64,000 nt of DNA from the NCBI GenBank assembly GCA_030374765.1, contig JARGXX010000006.1, positions 62,001 through 126,000 of the forward strand. Direction: 5' to 3'. A model generated the notes under the pieces. The model saw nothing but the letters and a program-made list of their open reading frames with translations, was not told the origin of the DNA and made no database searches. The stretch is from Agarophyton chilense (taxonomy: Eukaryota > Rhodophyta > Florideophyceae > Gracilariales > Gracilariaceae). The position numbers and the translations under genes are program-made. This document shows positions 11,101 through 21,075 of the stretch, in pieces; the stretch's first letter is position 1, and each line of letters begins with the position of its first letter.

Positions 11101-12158
11101 CAAAGATATACTCGTTCCTTGTTGAGGAGATGCAGTTGACGCCAAATGACGCAGATGAGTGTGTGTACAGCGGAAAGATACTGGGATTTGTTGTTCTAAT
11201 TGCTCTATACGTTGATGACTTGCTTATTGCAAGTCCGAGCATGAAGACAATGGATCGTGTAGAGGCAGAGCTGTCGTCTCGGTTCCACATGAAAGACCTC
11301 TATCAAGCTCGCATGGTACTCGGATTCGAGATCCACCGTGACAGAGTTATGCGAGAGTTGTATCTGACTCAGTCTGCGTACACACAAAAGGTCTTGGAAC
11401 GTTTTGGCATGCACCAGTCCAAACCAGTTGACACTCCAATGGAAGTTGGCATGGACCTGTCTGCGATTCAGGATGTACTCAGGGAGGTGCCGTACCGTCA
11501 GGCAATTGGCTGTCTCATGTATTTGTCTGTAGGAACTCGTCCAGATATCTCATACGCGGTGTCCAAACTTGCCAAGTATGTTGAGAAACCTGGAGAGATT
11601 CACTGGAAGGCAGTCAAACGTGTGCTTCGCTATCTCAACGGTACTTGTACATTTGGTCTCACCTACGGCTTAAACACCGATTTGGCACTTCACGGCTACG
11701 TGGACTCTGACTGGGCAGGCGATGTTGCAAACCGCAAGTCTACCAGTGGGTACTTGTTCATGATGGCTGGAGGTCCTGTGTCATGGTGTTCACGTCAGCA
11801 AGAAGTGGTTGCACTGTCTAGTGCTGAAGCTGAGTATGTGAGTCTGTGCAGTGGTTCCAAAGAGGCCATCTGGCTTAGGCGTTTGTGGAATGGCATCGGC
11901 ATAGTCATTGGAGTAGAAGTGGACGATTCGGTAAAGTTGCTTGTTGAACCAACGCCTGTATATGTTGACAACCAAGGGTGCATTGACCTTGCCCGAAATG
12001 GCGTTGTCAACAAGCGTACCAAGCATATCGACATTCGTTTTCACTTTACTCGAGAAGCTCTACGTGACAAGTCGATTGTGTTGTTCTACTGCCCTACCGA
12101 TTGCATGACTGCCGATATGCTCAACAAACCACTTTGCCGTGTGAAGCTGGCATATTGA
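8169..12158 (+). CDS. C1 copia gag-pol polyprotein, essentially intact
   Basis: The first ATG with gag homology is at 8169; the frame stays open further upstream, but only through non-ATG codons of the leader. It encodes 1329 residues: UBN2-type gag, CCHC zinc knuckle (CHYCHKKGHIQRNC, from residue 214), protease (DSGATAH, Asp 283), HHCC region, integrase with Asp 480, Asp 553 and Glu 589 (a perfect D-X35-E), RT with YVDD at 1014-1017 and RNase H with SSAEAEY. All expected catalytic residues are present. The last dozen or so residues of the family (after LCRVK, ending HLDL) are replaced by LAY because the downstream LTR was joined by a deletion. As a polyprotein it would form virus-like particles, replicate the RNA and integrate the cDNA. 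Confidence 0.93.
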   Translation: MDSFSGVKIEKLVEDNFHVWKQKIELLLALKDLDGHLDSVRPTDEDELSTWKKKDAKARAIIGLTLSDEHLDHVRDADNAADMWKAICDVFQRKTLLNKINARRSFYSAKMRDDEKMLQFINRVRHLASDLKCMDVVVEEEDIAMAILCGLPERFEHLIVAIDTTIGDRQLTLEFVKSRLLQEEQRMNDRAKEDPGGSEAALVGRQSRWKNIECHYCHKKGHIQRNCFKKQRDGANMNQVDAAHPTVNTELSDKRGTGGNDSDFVCLIATGSDKATNSDWIVDSGATAHMTFDESMFQTYDSKVSSGVSIGNDSKLESVGHGSVELDLIVEGSKRKCQLKQVVHVPNLRYHLLSVSAICDVGCKVVFEKEKVCVYKGSKVVALGRRVKGLYYLCTAAHQCTDVNSALVSDLSLWHARMAHVNVDGIKHMARNKVVSGLNVDVAQDSDVCGSCVVGKATRAPTPKQGGERAKHVLELVHSDVSGPVSVKSLGGSHYFVTFIDDHSRFCFFYMLKTKDEVFQMFLRWLKFVQNQTGRQVKTITARESVLKALRTDNGGEYLSHRFTKELERHGIEHQRTVPYNPQQNGLAERFNRTLMDLARSMLCHKKLPKHFWAEALNVAVYVRNRVTCKALPSSVTPYELWHGQKPDVSNLRVFGSRCWYKVVDHKLKKLEERGVEAIFIGYTPGSHGYKLWDSEKKKVIVSRDVRFDEFSGSYNQFSYEEEDYADIDFSNMSSPHDTSTSDTSSGPSDDDPSAPLPDSDDASDSSVDDSAADTPVEPVVHETQPVRRSTRERRKPSSWWRATALLTASDDTPSSYDDAVSRPDSEAWKKAMKSEYQSLIEHDTWDLVPRPADSNVISSKWVYVQKYEVAPSGEPTIRYKARMVARGFLQIEGVDFSETYAPVVKFTSIRMILSVTAVRDFHLHQMDVKTAFLNGDLEETVYMEQPTGFVQQGNEDLVCRLKKAIYGLRQAPRQWHAKIYSFLVEEMQLTPNDADECVYSGKILGFVVLIALYVDDLLIASPSMKTMDRVEAELSSRFHMKDLYQARMVLGFEIHRDRVMRELYLTQSAYTQKVLERFGMHQSKPVDTPMEVGMDLSAIQDVLREVPYRQAIGCLMYLSVGTRPDISYAVSKLAKYVEKPGEIHWKAVKRVLRYLNGTCTFGLTYGLNTDLALHGYVDSDWAGDVANRKSTSGYLFMMAGGPVSWCSRQQEVVALSSAEAEYVSLCSGSKEAIWLRRLWNGIGIVIGVEVDDSVKLLVEPTPVYVDNQGCIDLARNGVVNKRTKHIDIRFHFTREALRDKSIVLFYCPTDCMTADMLNKPLCRVKLAY

Positions 12159-12452
12159 ATTTGTGCACACGTCAGTGTAATTATGGGCTGTGCACTGTGT
12201 GCACTGTATATTGCCTTGTTGTGCGCTGCAATGAACATTGACTAGGGTTAATGTCATGCTTGAATATGATTGGTAGTATTGAGTGTCCCTGCTTTGTAGT
12301 CTAGGGTTTACTTTGGGTTGGAGTCTAGACAGCTGACGTTTTGAAGTAGTATATAAGTGAAAGTTTGAGCGCCTCCAAGTAAATCCAAGCCAGAGCTGGC
12401 GAACTTCCTTTTCATTCCCTCAACCTTTCCTTCAGCATTTCCCTATCCAACA
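12146..12452 (+). repeat. Central LTR of the array, lacking its first 390 bp
   Basis: It matches 6666-6972 of the first LTR (307 bp) but has lost the first 390 bp along with the C1 polypurine tract and the end of the C1 reading frame. The junction falls at a 2-base microhomology (GC, 12146-12147). The TATATAAG box and the CCAACA end are kept, but the palindrome and CCAAT region of U3 are gone. Confidence 0.9.
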
Positions 12453-12466
12453 GGTTATGGGCCCAG
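12453..12466 (+). promoter_or_regulatory. Primer binding site (initiator tRNA-Met anticodon arm), C2
   Basis: The same 14 bases as in C1 follow directly after the truncated central LTR. Confidence 0.85.
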
Positions 12467-13291
12467 CCCCGCTGACCTCTGCCGTATAGTTCGTCTCTCG
12501 CCGCTCTCCCGCACCGCCGTTCACCCGTTTCGCTGTTCTATTCTCTTCGTTTCCGCGCCGTTTCGTCGGGTGTGTGACCGTATCGTGGGTTGGTGTTGGT
12601 ATTTTCTTTCGGTCTTGCGTTCCTCCCTGAGGGCGTTGTGGTGGTAGTGGTTGGACGTTATTATCGTGATTGTGTTTGGGTGCTCGTTGTTGCCCGTGTT
12701 TGTCGATCGCTATCCGTTTCGTTTGGTCTCCCTCTCTTTCGTTGTTTTGTGGATCCCTGCGTCGTGTTTGCGGGTTCTGATCTGAGAGGTTGAGGACCGT
12801 GTTTGTTGAAGTCTGGGCCTGGAGTTCTTGGCTCAGCGTTCGTGTGTGTTTGTGTGTTTGGTCTGCATCTTTGCCTGTGCGACGAGCGGTTGATCCGAGG
12901 TACTTTGGGTGATTCCTTGTACTCGGGGACGTTAGCCTGGCGGCTTGAACCAAAGCAGGTGTACTGTCAAGCGGGTTCCCCACTGGTCCTTTTAGGGCGG
13001 ATAACAGTGACGGTCGAAAGATCTGGTTGAACTTTGCGGGTGCATTTGTGGACGGGGTGCCGTGGCGCACTGCATTTGGCTGGTTGCTTGACTTTGTGTG
13101 TGAGCCCGACCTTTGTGGTTGGGCACTCGGACTGTTGTGAACAGCATCCATAAGGAGCTTTTGATCCGCAGTACGCGGGGAGGCGACGTTTCGAAGGCTG
13201 ACCTCCTTTTCCGGATCAGGCCGCGTGCGATCTTCATTGATTGCTCGTTAGAAGCGTATCTTGGTGTTGAAGTAGCTTCGGTTTCGAGGTA

Positions 13292-13511
13292 GCGCTAGTT
13301 CTTGAAAGAGGCCAGAGAGGGTCAACTTGGTGAAGGCATATCTTCGGTCATCAACCATCCTCTGGAAGCCTCGTAAGGAGCAACGCGCCTTCTCCTTTTG
13401 ACGTGGGAGGAGGTAGACTGCAGAAAACCGTTATCTACCCAGAAGAGCTCTGGGGGCCAGGGGTCCGACCTTTAGGGACGCGGGTATAGGAAGCCCTGCC
13501 AGTGCGCCCGC
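13292..13511 (+). ncRNA. Structured leader RNA domain of C2
   Basis: It is the same as the C1 leader domain, 5480 bases further on. Because the two copies are so young, C2 gives no independent evidence of conservation. Confidence 0.5.
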
Positions 13512-13648
13512 AGACTATTGTCTGTTCAATCTTGAAGAATTATTTGTTGTTTGTTGTTTTTTCTTTGTTGTTGTTGTCTGTTGTTGTTGTTCACTTGTCT
13601 GTTGCTGCCAAGCCATCTCTCTCGGCCTCTTGTGACACTTTGCACAAC

Positions 13649-16600
13649 ATGGATTCGTTCAGTGGGGTGAAAATCGAAAAGCTGGTTGAGGATAACTTCC
13701 ACGTATGGAAGCAGAAGATTGAGCTGCTGCTTGCACTCAAGGACCTCGACGGCCACCTTGACTCTGTTAGACCCACTGACGAAGATGAGCTGTCGACTTG
13801 GAAAAAGAAAGATGCCAAGGCCAGAGCTATTATTGGTCTCACACTCAGTGATGAGCATTTAGATCATGTGCGGGACGCCGACAACGCTGCCGATATGTGG
13901 AAAGCCATTTGCGATGTGTTCCAACGCAAGACTCTGCTCAACAAAATCAACGCCCGACGGTCCTTCTACTCTGCCAAGATGCGTGATGATGAGAAAATGC
14001 TACAGTTCATCAACCGTGTACGTCATCTGGCATCGGACCTGAAGTGTATGGACGTTGTTGTTGAGGAGGAGGACATCGCTATGGCCATCCTATGCGGACT
14101 TCCGGAAAGATTCGAGCACCTCATCGTGGCAATTGATACCACGATTGGCGATCGTCAACTCACTCTAGAGTTTGTGAAGAGTCGTCTGCTGCAAGAAGAG
14201 CAGCGAATGAACGATCGTGCCAAGGAGGATCCTGGTGGAAGTGAGGCAGCTTTGGTTGGCAGGCAGTCGCGATGGAAGAACATCGAGTGTCATTATTGTC
14301 ATAAGAAGGGTCATATCCAGAGGAACTGTTTCAAGAAGCAACGTGATGGGGCTAACATGAATCAGGTCGATGCTGCTCACCCAACTGTCAATACTGAGCT
14401 CAGCGATAAGCGAGGTACGGGTGGCAACGACTCTGACTTTGTATGTCTCATTGCTACTGGCTCTGATAAAGCCACGAACAGTGACTGGATTGTTGACTCT
14501 GGTGCTACTGCCCACATGACTTTTGACGAATCCATGTTCCAAACATATGATAGTAAGGTGTCTTCTGGCGTTAGCATCGGTAATGATTCCAAACTAGAGT
14601 CTGTTGGTCACGGTAGTGTGGAGCTTGATCTGATTGTGGAAGGGTCCAAACGAAAGTGCCAGCTGAAGCAAGTTGTTCATGTACCGAATTTAAGGTACCA
14701 TTTGCTTTCTGTATCGGCGATTTGTGATGTGGGGTGCAAAGTAGTGTTTGAAAAAGAGAAGGTATGTGTATACAAGGGGTCAAAAGTGGTTGCCTTGGGG
14801 CGCCGCGTCAAAGGCCTATACTACCTTTGCACTGCTGCACACCAGTGTACAGATGTAAACAGTGCACTTGTGTCCGACTTGTCACTATGGCATGCTCGAA
14901 TGGCTCATGTGAATGTGGATGGTATCAAGCATATGGCTCGAAACAAGGTTGTGTCAGGGCTCAATGTAGACGTTGCGCAGGATTCAGATGTGTGTGGCTC
15001 ATGTGTAGTAGGAAAAGCAACCCGTGCTCCGACTCCCAAGCAAGGGGGGGAACGAGCAAAACACGTACTGGAACTTGTTCACTCCGATGTGTCAGGTCCA
15101 GTAAGTGTGAAATCCTTGGGAGGCTCGCACTACTTCGTCACATTCATCGATGATCACAGTCGTTTCTGCTTCTTTTACATGCTCAAAACTAAGGATGAGG
15201 TGTTCCAGATGTTCCTAAAGTGGCTCAAGTTTGTTCAAAACCAAACTGGCAGACAAGTGAAAACCATCACCGCACGTGAGAGTGTGCTCAAAGCATTGCG
15301 CACTGACAACGGTGGTGAATATCTGTCACATCGTTTTACCAAAGAACTTGAACGTCACGGTATTGAGCATCAGCGAACTGTGCCTTACAATCCTCAGCAG
15401 AATGGACTTGCCGAACGGTTCAACCGCACACTCATGGACTTGGCCAGATCGATGTTATGTCACAAGAAATTGCCAAAGCACTTTTGGGCTGAGGCACTGA
15501 ATGTTGCAGTGTATGTGCGCAACCGTGTGACTTGCAAAGCTCTTCCAAGTAGTGTGACACCATATGAACTGTGGCACGGTCAGAAGCCTGATGTGAGCAA
15601 CCTGCGTGTGTTTGGGAGCCGATGCTGGTACAAGGTTGTGGATCATAAGCTGAAGAAGCTAGAGGAGCGTGGTGTGGAAGCTATCTTTATTGGGTACACC
15701 CCAGGGTCTCACGGATACAAGTTGTGGGACTCTGAAAAGAAAAAGGTGATTGTGTCAAGAGATGTACGGTTTGATGAGTTTTCGGGCTCAGACAACCAGT
15801 TTAGCTATGAGGAAGAGGACTACGCAGACATTGACTTTAGTAATATGTCTAGTCCACATGATACCTCTACATCTGACACATCTAGTGGACCCAGCGATGA
15901 TGACCCTTCTGCGCCTTTGCCTGACTCTGATGATGCTTCTGACAGCTCTGTTGATGATTCCGCAGCTGATACACCAGTTGAGCCTGTAGTGCATGAGACA
16001 CAACCTGTTCGTAGGTCCACGCGTGAACGTAGGAAGCCGAGCTCATGGTGGCGTGCAACTGCTCTACTCACTGCCAGTGATGACACCCCGTCGTCATATG
16101 ATGATGCTGTGTCACGTCCTGATTCCGAAGCATGGAAGAAGGCAATGAAGAGTGAGTACCAGTCACTAATTGAGCATGACACATGGGACTTAGTGCCAAG
16201 GCCAGCAGACAGCAACGTGATTTCGTCCAAGTGGGTGTATGTGCAAAAGTATGAAGCAGCACCATCTGGTGAACCAACTATCAGGTACAAGGCTCGTATG
16301 GTTGCTAGAGGATTCCTGCAGATCGAGGGTGTTGACTTTTCTGAAACATATGCACCTGTTGTTAAGTTTACCTCGATCAGGATGATTCTGTCAGTGACTG
16401 CTGTACGAGACTTTCATTTGCATCAGATGGATGTGAAAACAGCTTTTCTGAACGGTGACCTTGAGGAGACAGTGTACATGGAGCAGCCAACAGGTTTTGT
16501 GCAGCAAGGTAACGAGGATCTGGTGTGTCGTTTGAAGAAAGCCATCTATGGGCTACGACAGGCACCCAGACAGTGGCATGCAAAGATATACTCGTTCCTT

Positions 16601-17674
16601 GTTGAGGAGATGCAGTTGACGCCAAATGACGCAGATGAGTGTGTGTACAGCGGAAAGATACTGGGATTTGTTGTTCTAATTGCTCTATACGTTGATGACT
16701 TGCTTATTGCAAGTCCGAGCATGAAGACAATGGATCGTGTAGAGGCAGAGCTGTCGTCTCGGTTCCACATGAAAGACCTCTATCAAGCTCGCATGGTACT
16801 CGGATTCGAGATCCACCGTGACAGAGTTATGCGAGAGTTGTATCTGACTCAGTCTGCGTACACACAAAAGGTCTTGGAACGTTTTGGCATGCACCAGTCC
16901 AAACCAGTTGACACTCCAATGGAAGTTGGCATGGACCTGTCTGCGATTCAGGATGTACTCAGGGAGGTGCCGTACCGTCAGGCAATTGGCTGTCTCATGT
17001 ATTTGTCTGTAGGAACTCGTCCAGATATCTCATACGCGGTGTCCAAACTTGCCAAGTATGTTGAGAAACCTGGAGAGATTCACTGGAAGGCAGTCAAACG
17101 TGTGCTTCGCTATCTCAACGGTACTTGTACATTTGGTCTCACCTACGGCTTAAACACCGATTTGGCACTTCACGGCTACGTGGACTCTGACTGGGCAGGC
17201 GATGTTGCAAACCGCAAGTCTACCAGTGGGTACTTGTTCATGATGGCTGGAGGTCCTGTGTCATGGTGTTCACGTCAGCAAGAAGTGGTTGCACTGTCTA
17301 GTGCTGAAGCTGAGTAGGTGAGTCTGTGCAGTGGTTCCAAAGAGGCCATCTGGCTTAGGCGTTTGTGGAATGGCATCGGCATAGTCATTGGAGTAGAAGT
17401 GGACGATTCGGTAAAGTTGCTTGTTGAACCAACGCCTGTATATGTTGACAACCAAGGGTGCATTGACCTTGCCCGAAATGGCGTTGTCAACAAGCGTACC
17501 AAGCATATCGACATTCGTTTTCACTTTACTCGAGAAGCTCTACGTGACCAGTCGATTGTGTTGTTCTACTGCCCTACCGATTGCATGACTGCCGATATGC
17601 TCAACAAACCACTTTGCCGTGTGAAGCACGAGAGGTTCTCTGAAGACAGTGGCGTCCGACACCTAGACCTTTGA
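13649..17674 (+). pseudogene. C2 copia gag-pol with one nonsense codon in RNase H
   Basis: It has the same domain order as C1. The frame runs from ATG 13649 to a TAG at 17315-17317 that replaces the TAT tyrosine codon of the SSAEAEY motif, then continues unbroken to TGA 17672-17674 with the full family C-terminus (ending HLDL). Gag, protease, integrase and most of RT would still be made; the end of RNase H would be lost without readthrough. Other differences from C1 are single substitutions (for example Arg to Lys in integrase near 15220, Tyr to Asp near 15791, Val to Ala near 16258). Confidence 0.92.
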
Positions 17675-17694
17675 TGTCAGTGACAGAGGGGGAG

Positions 17695-18391
17695 TGTTGG
17701 CTGTTGACCCTGTGCTGTCACTGAAAACCAAAAGTGCAGGGGAGCATGGGCTGTTTTGGAGGGTGCCTCTGGAAAAGCGCATATGCGTGTCAGTCGGATC
17801 TCAACGTGAACTCGGGCTGTGATTGGCTACTACAAATGTGCACATGCAATGCGGTGTGTACAAGTGGTATGGCACTATTGGGTTTGTCTGTGGTACACGT
17901 GTGTACGTGGTCTACTTGTACTACTGTGCACGCTGTTCAACCTGTCCAGCTGGTGTACTATGAACACATCTCACAAGGTGTAACGAATGTACTTGGAGAA
18001 GAGACGTGACATGTGTATTACAGGAGACTTGGTGTACTGTGCTGGAACGTGAATGTGTATGGAGGCGGATTGCAAGTAGTGTATGCTGGCATATTGAATT
18101 TGTGCACACGTCAGTGTAATTATTGGCTGTGCACTGTGTGCACTGTATATTGCCTTGTTGTGCGCTGCAATGAACATTGACTAGGGTTAATGTCATGCTT
18201 GAATATGATTGGTAGTATTGAGTGTCCCTGCTTTGTAGTCTAGGGTTTACTTTGGGTTGGAGTCTAGACAGCTGACGTTTTGAAGTAGTATATAAGTGAA
18301 AGTTTGAGCGCCTCCAAGTAAATCCAAGCCAGAGCTGGCGAACTTCCTTTTCATTCCCTCAACCTTTCCTTCAGCATTTCCCTATCCAACA
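17695..18391 (+). repeat. 3' LTR of the family C array
   Basis: It follows the purine tract at 17684-17694, begins TGTTGG and ends CCAACA at 18391, and is 697 bp like the first LTR. It is nearly identical to the LTR at 6276. The next bases (CTTGCTATTATTC) are already family B reverse transcriptase. Confidence 0.92.
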
Positions 18392-18392
18392 C

Positions 18393-19367
18393 TTGCTATT
18401 ATTCACAACTTCTGCCATGGAACGTGATGCGATTTTGGAGGAGCTTAAGTCGTTTTACGAGCTGCGTGTGGCGGACGAAGTGAACTTGTACCTCGGCGTT
18501 CAATTCAAATGGACTTTAGATTCAGATGGTCGACCTGTGTCGCTGTATCTTGGTCAGTCACTGTACACGGAAAGCGTGTTGCGCCGTTTCGGGTTTCAGC
18601 GATCCAAGCCGGCATGCACCCCTATGGTAGAATCTTTTTTTACCGGGTGGACATCTGAGAAAGACAAATCCATCCAGGATACTCAGCTGTACCAGCAGAT
18701 CATTGGATCGCTTTTGTATTTGGCACTGAGAACTCGGTTGGATATATTAGCACCCGTCCTAATCTTGGCTCGTTTTCAGAAATCGCCCACGGCCTACTGT
18801 CACAAGGCGGCAAAGCGGGTTCTTCGTTACCTTCGCGGTACAACTGGACATGGTGTGCACTATCACTCTGGCATGGTGAAACTGGAGGCGTACCTTGACT
18901 CTGACTACGCTGCGGACACGCGTGATCGCAAGTCAATGTCTGGTTTCTTAGTGAAGCTTGGCAAAGCGACATGTATGTGGGGCGCAAGAAAACAGGCTTC
19001 GGTGGCGTTGTCTACCAGCGAGGCCGAGTATTATGCTTTGACGCTTGCGTGTCAGGAGGTTATTTTGTTGAAGCGTGTGCTTGAGGAGATTGGATGGAAA
19101 GTGCAAGGTGCTGTGCCCATTCGTTCATACAACCAGTGCGCCATCGACTGGGCAACTGGTGAACGCTGTCCGTCGGGTCGCGCTAAGCACATTGACGTTA
19201 AGTTGCACTTCGTTCGGGAACTAGTCAAGGATAGTCACATCAATGTGACGTACGTTCCAAGTGAAGACAATGATGCGGACTTCTTAACTAAACCACTTGG
19301 CCCAGGTCTTCACAACAATAACGTGGACCGTGTTGGACTTGGTCGATCAGTCAAGGAGGAGTGTTGA
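18393..19367 (+). pseudogene. Family B RT C-terminus and RNase H (right half of the split element)
   Basis: Translation starts at LLLF, the residues normally just after YVDD, and runs through NLYLGVQF, the QQIIGSLLYLALRTR region, RNase H (DSDYAADTRDRKS), TSEAEYYAL and DADFLTKPL to a TGA at 19365-19367 that overlaps the first bases of the 3' LTR. The frame is open, but its N-terminal half is missing, so it has no start and no catalytic aspartates of RT. It belongs with the gag-integrase half at 3661-6275. Confidence 0.88.
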
Positions 19368-20145
19368 GGTTTGGGCGACTGTGCCTTCAAGCCCTTTGGA
19401 GTGTTGGAAATAGTGGAAAACAAAAAGTGGATTTAAGCGTGGGCACTTTTGGGCACCCTCCGCGGAAAAACGTGTTGAGGTTTGGTCGACTGTGCCCCCA
19501 AGCCCTGTGGAGTGTTGGAAATAGTGGAAAACGAAAAGTGGATTTAAGCATGGGCACTTTTGGGCACCCTCCGCGGAAAAACGCATATGCGCCTCATCTC
19601 AATCTCAACGTGAAACGGCCATCTGATTGGCTACTGCAAATGCCCTCATGCAACGTGGTATGGACAAGTGGTCTGGTTCTAATGGGGCGTGTTGGGGCTT
19701 CGGCCCAAGTGGAGCGCTTTGATTGGACGAGAGCGCTGAATGAGCACGGGCTATGCAGTTGGAGAGAATGTGCGAATGTGGGCTGGATACGGGGTTTGGC
19801 CGTAACAGCCGAATCTGGGGTGCGCGGGGTGGTTGGCACTGGCGCACCACTTTGGATGATTTTTTGAGTTTTTATTTGATATGCTTCATGTTTGAAATTG
19901 TTTTGGCGCGCAACTCCTCATCGCACAGTGGCAAGGTGTGAGACGTGGGTGACCCGCCGACGGTCAGGACCGGCGGCGGAACTGCGTGCGAGGTAGATAT
20001 AGTTTTCAATGACGGTCGCCAACGATCGAAGTAAATTGTCAAGGCTGACTACCTTCCTTTGTTTCTCTTCTTTTATTTTTGTCTTCTTCTCGTCTTTTCC
20101 CCCTCTTCTTCCTTTTCCTTTACCTAACCTGCGCTCACGTTGTGA
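19362..20145 (+). repeat. 3' LTR of family B with a 111-bp duplication at its start
   Basis: It follows the purine tract CAAGGAGGAG (19352-19361). Bases 19362-19472 are a tandem copy of 19473-19583, so the LTR is 784 bp, exactly 111 bp longer than the 5' LTR (673 bp). The two copies differ at several positions. From 19473 on it is collinear with 2074-2746. Confidence 0.87.
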
Positions 20146-21075
20146 ACCGCCATCGCTACCACCAAGTAAATGGTAACCGAGTGCTCGGCTCTAGATTATG
20201 TCGCCGACGCGGGTCTCCATCTCTTAACGGGAGAAACCGCGACCGGTTTGGCTAGTCTATCTCCTCGGGAAGCTCAGGCGTCACTGTACCATCGTTATTG
20301 GTGTGTTTCTTTCTTTTGTTGGTTTTCCTGTGTTGAGGGCAGTACACCGCCCCTGATTAGAATTGTTTGTACCCGTCTTTATTTTGCTTATCCAGTGTGG
20401 ATACCCCTTTCATAGGTCTGTACGCTTGATCATGCGTCCTTTTTCGCCCTACATTTTCGCCGTACACTTTGCCCTCGTCCGCAGAATATCCTTGTCCTTG
20501 GATCCCATTTTTTATTCTTCTCCCTTTTTCTGGGTTCATCACCTTCGTAGTTATTGCCTGAACGACTGTAACGCAATGACGGGTTAAGTCAGCCCACAGG
20601 TCTCGACCGGTGGGAGCGTGGTATAGCGGATCCTAAGGTTCGAATCCTTAACGGCGGCACTCCTAGAGTATTTGGTGCAATTGGCTGGCGTTTACTGCGT
20701 AGTCCTACAAGTTAGAGCTACAGAAACGATGGCTTGAAGACCAAAGGGTGGAACTAATATACCAAAAGGTGTAATTTAGTATCCTAACGGTGCCTACCTT
20801 ACTCTAAGGGAGAAGCGTCACTCGAGCCAAGTATAAAGCAATGGCGAGGCGCTGGGATATCCCTAGCAATGTAATGCTAATCTATTACACTGATTAAATT
20901 AATTAATAATCTACATGAGTCCACCTGAGGTCGACCCGTACACGTGTCACCTGCAAGATCCTTCGGGGCCCGGCGGCTTACAGGGCTCAATCGTTCTCAC
21001 CGCTCCTTCACAACCACCGTGGTCTTACACCCACGCATCGGTGGCTCGAAGGCTCGTTCGCTGAGTTACCCCTCT
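20146..21075 (+). other. Unassigned stretch between elements B and E
   Basis: No convincing protein is seen. A tRNA-like segment lies at about 20611-20663: GGTTCGAATCC matches an RNA polymerase III B box, TGGTATAGCGG resembles an A box, and TAAGG/CCTTA can form a T stem, but the two boxes are only about 10 bases apart and no anticodon arm fits. The rest shows no match to the elements around it. It separates the family B LTR from the broken 3' side of the minus-strand family E element. Confidence 0.4.

Larger units (their letters stand above)
6276..18391 (+). mobile_element. Tandem array of two copia family C elements sharing a truncated central LTR
   Basis: The order is LTR (6276-6972), body C1, partial LTR (12146-12452), body C2, LTR (17695-18391). 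C1 and C2 lie 5480 bp apart and differ at only a handful of bases, so the array is young. The flanks are TCTGC on the left and CTTGC on the right, so there is no exact 5-bp duplication. Tandem LTR-body-LTR-body-LTR arrays usually come from unequal recombination between LTRs or from integration of a multimer. Confidence 0.9.
2074..20145 (+). mobile_element. Ty1/copia element of family B, interrupted by the family C array
   Basis: The parts in order are: 5' LTR (2074-2746), PBS (2747), leader, gag-protease-integrase (3661-6275), the inserted family C array (6276-18391), the end of RT plus RNase H (18393-19367) and the 3' LTR (19362-20145). The N-terminal half of RT is absent: the left part stops in the linker after integrase and the right part resumes just after where YVDD should lie. 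The 5 bases left of the element (AGGAC) do not match those to its right (ACCGC), so one border has been rearranged or the two LTRs come from different insertions. Confidence 0.85.
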
